DNA from: Boseongicola sp. SB0675_bin_26
GTDB taxonomy: Bacteria > Pseudomonadota > Alphaproteobacteria > Rhodobacterales > Rhodobacteraceae
Direction: 5' to 3'
Assembly (NCBI GenBank): GCA_009843725.1
Contig: VYCX01000554.1
Location: forward strand, 1 to 8,709
Length of the DNA stretch: 8,709 nt
Shown: positions 5,546 through 8,709 of the stretch, piece after piece
How the letters are laid out: every line of letters starts with the position of its first letter
Position numbering within the stretch: the first letter of the stretch is position 1
The notes under the pieces: generated by a model
Databases searched by the model: none
The model's input: only the letters and a program-made list of their open reading frames with translations
What the model was told of the DNA's origin: nothing
Made by a program: the position numbers and the translations under genes

Positions 5546-7585
5546 ATGAAGAAGTTACTTTTGTCCGGAGCTGCTGTTGCGATGCTGCCAGGCTTGGCAT
5601 TCGCAAACTGTCCCGGGATCACGGTGGCAGACATGGGAGGTGTCGCGCCCGGTGCGTTTCCGCAGCAGTACGACCTTGCGGAATTCCAGGCGGCAGCGGG
5701 CTGCACGATGGAGTTCAGCGGCAATCCCGAGGCAGCGGCGCTGAATGCGAAGATCGTCGGCAACCCCGACCTTCCGTCGCTGTCGGCACGAATTCCCGAG
5801 GAACCGCTTGTCGTGGTGCCCTACGACAGCATCGGGAAGTACGGCGGCACTCTTGATGTCTTGTCCAACGCAACCGAGGCGGGGACATCCGACTTCCTTT
5901 CCGTGCGCCACGTCAACCTTGTGCGCTACTCAGACGATCTCCAGACCATCGTTCCCAACGTGGCGAAGTCGTGGGAGTGGAATGACGACTTCACGAAGCT
6001 TACAATCACGCTCAGGAAAGGGCACAAGTGGTCCGACGGTGCGCCGTTCACGTCCGCGGACGTCAAGTTCTGGCATGACAAGCTGATGCTGGACACCAAC
6101 ATCTTCGAAAAGCCGAAGGACTACGTGACCGTGGGCGGCGAGACGATGACCGTCGATGCGCCGGACGACGTGACGGTGGTCTTCAACCTGCCTGCGCCGA
6201 AGCCCGGCCTTCTGGCCCACTTCGCGACGCATTTCGGGCAGGGCTTCCAGCCTATGCACTTCCTTGGCCAGTTCCATCCGGACATCAATCCGGACGCGGA
6301 CAGCTATGCGCAGTCGCTCGGCTTCGAGAACGGCTATGACGCGATCCTGGCCTATTACGGGAATTCGGACTGGACGGACACGCCGACGCCGATGCTGTCG
6401 AGAGCGGCTCTCGTGGACGGTCTGCCCAAGCACACGCATCCGACGCTGGAAAGCCACATCTACATCACGGACACGACCGAAGGCCGGCACCTCGTGGCGA
6501 ATCCGTACTTCTTCCAGGTGGATCCGACCGGGCAGCAGCTGCCCTACATCTCGGAGCAGGACGAGGTCTACATCAACGACAACGAGGTCCGCATCCTGAA
6601 GATCGTCAACGGCGAAGTCGACTACAAGGCGCAGTCGCTCCAGCTCGCCTCCGCTCCCATCCTCCTTGAAGCGCAGGAAAAGGGTGACTACACGGTGCAT
6701 CTGAAGCCGGAAATCACGATCGGGGCCTTCGGCTTCAACGTGACTCACGAAGATCCGGCGAAGCGCGCGGTGTTCAGCGACCTGTCGTTCCGCGAGGCGA
6801 TGTCACTTGCCATCAATCGGGAGGAACTGAACGAGATCGGCTTCTTCGGCCAAGGCACCCCGCAGGCCTATGTCGGGTTTTCGCCGCTGCCGGACTTCGC
6901 CGATCCTGCATTGCACGGCCACATGGCCGAGTTCGATCCCGACGGAGCGGCGGCCAGACTGGACGCGCTCGGCATGAAGGATGTCGACGGGGACGGGCTG
7001 CGCGAATTGCCGAACGGGGAGAAGCTTGTTCTGAACATGAACTTCTCGACGCAGGGCATCGCTGGCCAGACCGTGGAGCTTGTCGCGCAATACTGGCGGG
7101 ACGCCGGAATCGATTCGGTCGTCAAGGAAGTGACGCCCGACGAATACCGCTCGGCGCAATCGTCGAACAAGCTCGATGTCTCGATGTGGCGGAAGAGCCA
7201 GCCCCTGGCCATTGTCCTTGGCAACAACGAGCTTTGGGTGCCGCCCTACGAGAACTACTTCGGCAACCGGAACGCGATGCTTTGGGCCGAATGGGTCGAT
7301 TCGGGCGGTTCGGCCGGAGTGGAGCCGCCGGCCTGGGCAAAGCAGATGATGGATGACATCAATGCGCTGCAGTCCGCTGCGCAGGGTTCGGACGCGTTCA
7401 ACACAGTCGGCGCCCGGATGGCCGAAACCATGGCCAGGGAGCTGCTGTTCATAGGGACGGTGAACGCGCCCGCACCGATGATCCATCGCAATGCGCTGCA
7501 GAACTTCACCGAAACCAAGACGCACAGCTACGAGTACTACCGAACCTATCCGTATCGGGCCACGCAATGGTGGCTGGACGAATAG
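5546..7585 (+). CDS. ABC transporter substrate-binding protein, family 5 (peptide/opine type)
   Basis: This is the periplasmic binding component of an ABC importer of the dipeptide/oligopeptide/opine class. The N-terminus MKKLLLSGAAVAMLPGLAFA is a clear signal peptide, with probable cleavage after Ala20. The family core includes LVRYSDDLQTIVPNVAKSWE (about 126-145) and the LTITLRKGHKWSDGAPFTSADVKF segment (152-175). At 679 residues it is longer than the usual 500-550. Part of the excess is an N-terminal region (about 21-95) before the core, with Cys22 and Cys53 that could form a disulfide. DVDGDG at 479-484 resembles a calcium-binding loop. The start is at ATG 5546 because GGGGG (5536-5540) precedes it with 5-base spacing and it places the signal peptide correctly; the in-frame ATG 5534 has no such site. 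The permease follows after a hairpin. Substrate is not deducible from sequence; the adjacent hydrolase suggests a phosphonate or other ester. Confidence 0.92.
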   Translation: MKKLLLSGAAVAMLPGLAFANCPGITVADMGGVAPGAFPQQYDLAEFQAAAGCTMEFSGNPEAAALNAKIVGNPDLPSLSARIPEEPLVVVPYDSIGKYGGTLDVLSNATEAGTSDFLSVRHVNLVRYSDDLQTIVPNVAKSWEWNDDFTKLTITLRKGHKWSDGAPFTSADVKFWHDKLMLDTNIFEKPKDYVTVGGETMTVDAPDDVTVVFNLPAPKPGLLAHFATHFGQGFQPMHFLGQFHPDINPDADSYAQSLGFENGYDAILAYYGNSDWTDTPTPMLSRAALVDGLPKHTHPTLESHIYITDTTEGRHLVANPYFFQVDPTGQQLPYISEQDEVYINDNEVRILKIVNGEVDYKAQSLQLASAPILLEAQEKGDYTVHLKPEITIGAFGFNVTHEDPAKRAVFSDLSFREAMSLAINREELNEIGFFGQGTPQAYVGFSPLPDFADPALHGHMAEFDPDGAAARLDALGMKDVDGDGLRELPNGEKLVLNMNFSTQGIAGQTVELVAQYWRDAGIDSVVKEVTPDEYRSAQSSNKLDVSMWRKSQPLAIVLGNNELWVPPYENYFGNRNAMLWAEWVDSGGSAGVEPPAWAKQMMDDINALQSAAQGSDAFNTVGARMAETMARELLFIGTVNAPAPMIHRNALQNFTETKTHSYEYYRTYPYRATQWWLDE

Positions 7586-7606
7586 GCCGAGTTTTGCTTT
7601 GCTGCA

Positions 7607-7637
7607 TGCCGGGGGCAGGACGATCCTGCCCCCGGCA
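7607..7637 (+). repeat. 14-bp perfect hairpin between binding protein and permease
   Basis: TGCCGGGGGCAGGA (7607-7620) and TCCTGCCCCCGGCA (7624-7637) are exact complements around a CGA loop, 21 bases after the binding-protein stop. No T-run follows, so it is not a standard terminator. Such hairpins often protect the upstream message from 3' decay or cause partial termination, so that the binding protein is made in excess of the permease. That role is inferred here. Confidence 0.7.
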
Positions 7638-7693
7638 AATGAGGGGGACCTGCGTCCGGGACGTCGTGAAATGCCCTGACCGGGCGCGGATGC

Positions 7694-7698
7694 GGGAG
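7694..7698 (+). promoter_or_regulatory. Ribosome binding site of the permease
   Basis: GGGAG with 5 bases before ATG 7704, the same sequence and spacing as the site of the hydrolase. Confidence 0.6.
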
Positions 7699-7703
7699 CG
7701 GCC

Positions 7704-8708
7704 ATGCTGAACTTCGCGCGCTTTGTCGTCACACGCGCATTGATGGCGGCGATGACGCTCGTCATCGTGTCCCTCGTGGTGTTTTCGCTGATGGAGCTCG
7801 TGCCCGGCGATTGTGCCGAGCGGTACCTGGCTTTCAAGAACACGCAGGGATCCGGCATCTCGGTCGCCGACATCGAGCTGGAACGCCAGAGGCTGGGCCT
7901 CGACAAGCCGTTCCTGCAGCGTTGGGCCCTGTGGATCGTCAACGCGTTCCAGGGTGAGTTCGGCGACAGCTGCATCCTGCGCGTCAACATCGCCCAGCTT
8001 CTGGGCGACAAGTTCTGGCTGTCATTGTCGATCTGCATGGCTTCGCTGGCGCTGGCCTACATCATCGCGATTCCGGTGGGCATCCTGGCTGCCTCGTCGC
8101 AAAACGCGTTCCTCAACAACTCGCTTCGAATCGTCAGCTATCTCGGACTTGCGATGCCGAACTTCCTGTTGGCGCTGATGATCATGCTGTTCGCGACGGT
8201 GTATTTCGGGGAGACGTTGACCGGGCTGTTCTCAAGCGAATTCAGGGATGCGCCGTGGTCGCTTGCAAAGTTCCTTGACCTGCTGAAGCACGCGTGGCTG
8301 CCGATCTTCATACTTGGATGGTCAGCGACGGCATTTGCGCTCCAGACCGTCCGTGCGCTGATGTTCGACGAGATCGGCAAGCTCTATGTCACCGCGGCGG
8401 CGGCACGAGGCGTTCACGGGCGCAAGCTGCTCTGGGGCTATCCGGCCCGTCACGCGCTCGGGCCGATCGTGAACTCGCTCGGGTTCGACCTGAACCGGAT
8501 ATTCAACGAGCTTCCGATTGTGGCCCTGATCCTGGTCATGACCGATGCGGGCGCGCTCCTGATCGAGGCGCTGGCCAGGTCGAACGACCAGCAGCTGGCC
8601 GGCGCGATCATCTTCCTGCTCACGGCGTCCATCGTCGCGTTGAACTTCACGACCGACGTGGCGCTCGCCGTGATCGATCCCCGCGTTCGAAAGAGCATCA
8701 TCCGATGA
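7704..8708 (+). CDS. ABC transporter permease, DppB/OppB type
   Basis: This is an inner-membrane subunit of a peptide-type ABC importer, 334 residues, the usual length for DppB-like proteins. About six membrane segments are visible, near residues 11-31, 104-130, 141-168, 197-216, 268-290 and 298-322. The N-terminal first helix ending in ELVPGD and the following periplasmic loop are typical of the DppB side rather than the DppC side. The cytoplasmic EAA-type loop that contacts the ATPase lies at about 228-256 (YVTAAAARGVHGRKLLWGYP...LGP). The C-terminus (VIDPRVRKSIIR) matches the family ending DPR.R. ATG 7704 has GGGAG at 7694-7698 with 5-base spacing. It is in an operon with the binding protein, 118 bases apart with a hairpin between. 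Its stop overlaps the ATG of the next gene, as expected before a DppC-type partner. Confidence 0.93.
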   Translation: MLNFARFVVTRALMAAMTLVIVSLVVFSLMELVPGDCAERYLAFKNTQGSGISVADIELERQRLGLDKPFLQRWALWIVNAFQGEFGDSCILRVNIAQLLGDKFWLSLSICMASLALAYIIAIPVGILAASSQNAFLNNSLRIVSYLGLAMPNFLLALMIMLFATVYFGETLTGLFSSEFRDAPWSLAKFLDLLKHAWLPIFILGWSATAFALQTVRALMFDEIGKLYVTAAAARGVHGRKLLWGYPARHALGPIVNSLGFDLNRIFNELPIVALILVMTDAGALLIEALARSNDQQLAGAIIFLLTASIVALNFTTDVALAVIDPRVRKSIIR

Positions 8709-8709
8709 C
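8705..8709 (+). CDS. Start of the next gene, cut by the window edge (probable second permease)
   Basis: ATGA at 8705-8708 combines a start codon with the permease stop TGA, the usual 4-base overlap in ABC permease operons. A DppC-type permease is expected next, but only the first codon and two bases are visible, so the product is inferred from operon convention alone. Confidence 0.35.

Noticed and set aside
5930..6748. - strand frame (272 codons) rich in Val, Arg and Asp
   Set aside because: It is antisense to the binding-protein core and is explained by codon bias of the real gene.
7607..7637. Intrinsic terminator after the binding protein
   Set aside because: The stem is perfect, but AATGAGGGGG follows instead of a T-run, and the permease downstream clearly belongs to the same operon.
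6803..8038. Long - strand frame (411 codons) across the binding protein and permease
   Set aside because: It spans two well-supported genes and their intergenic hairpin on the opposite strand; its composition is that of a shadow frame.

Overview
The window is GC-rich DNA with compact bacterial genes, strongly GC-biased third codon positions and GGGAG-type ribosome binding sites. This suggests a proteobacterium, most likely an alphaproteobacterium (Rhodobacterales or Rhizobiales type). That placement is inferred from gene style and remembered family resemblance; no taxonomic marker is present.

Layout, left to right: (1) a DNA amino-methyltransferase on the + strand (134-1363), whose frame stays open to the left edge. 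(2) A 491-base stretch (1364-1854) with two palindromes and what looks like the broken C-terminal end of an unidentified gene (about 1372-1710, with an in-frame stop). (3) A class III PLP enzyme on the - strand (3222 down to 1855), resembling the aminotransferase-fold lyases that act on hydroxy-aminoethylphosphonate (PbfA-like). (4) A 610-base divergent spacer (3223-3832) with two strong perfect inverted repeats and a doubtful small - strand ORF whose stop overlaps the start of the PLP enzyme. (5) A + strand sulfatase/alkaline-phosphatase-superfamily hydrolase (3833-5347), very similar in layout to phosphonate monoester hydrolases, with the CGPSR formylglycine motif. (6) A 198-base spacer with two dyads. 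(7) The start of an ABC importer operon: a 679-residue family 5 solute-binding protein (5546-7585), a perfect 14-bp hairpin, and a DppB-type permease (7704-8708) whose stop overlaps the ATG of a further gene cut by the window edge.

Taken together, items 3, 5 and 7 read as a possible salvage locus for organophosphonate esters. The binding protein and permeases would import the compound, the hydrolase would cut a phosphonate (or phosphate/sulfate) ester, and the PLP enzyme would process the amino-phosphonate released. Each family assignment has sequence support. The joint pathway is inference. The methyltransferase and the remnant next to it look like an unrelated neighbouring segment.
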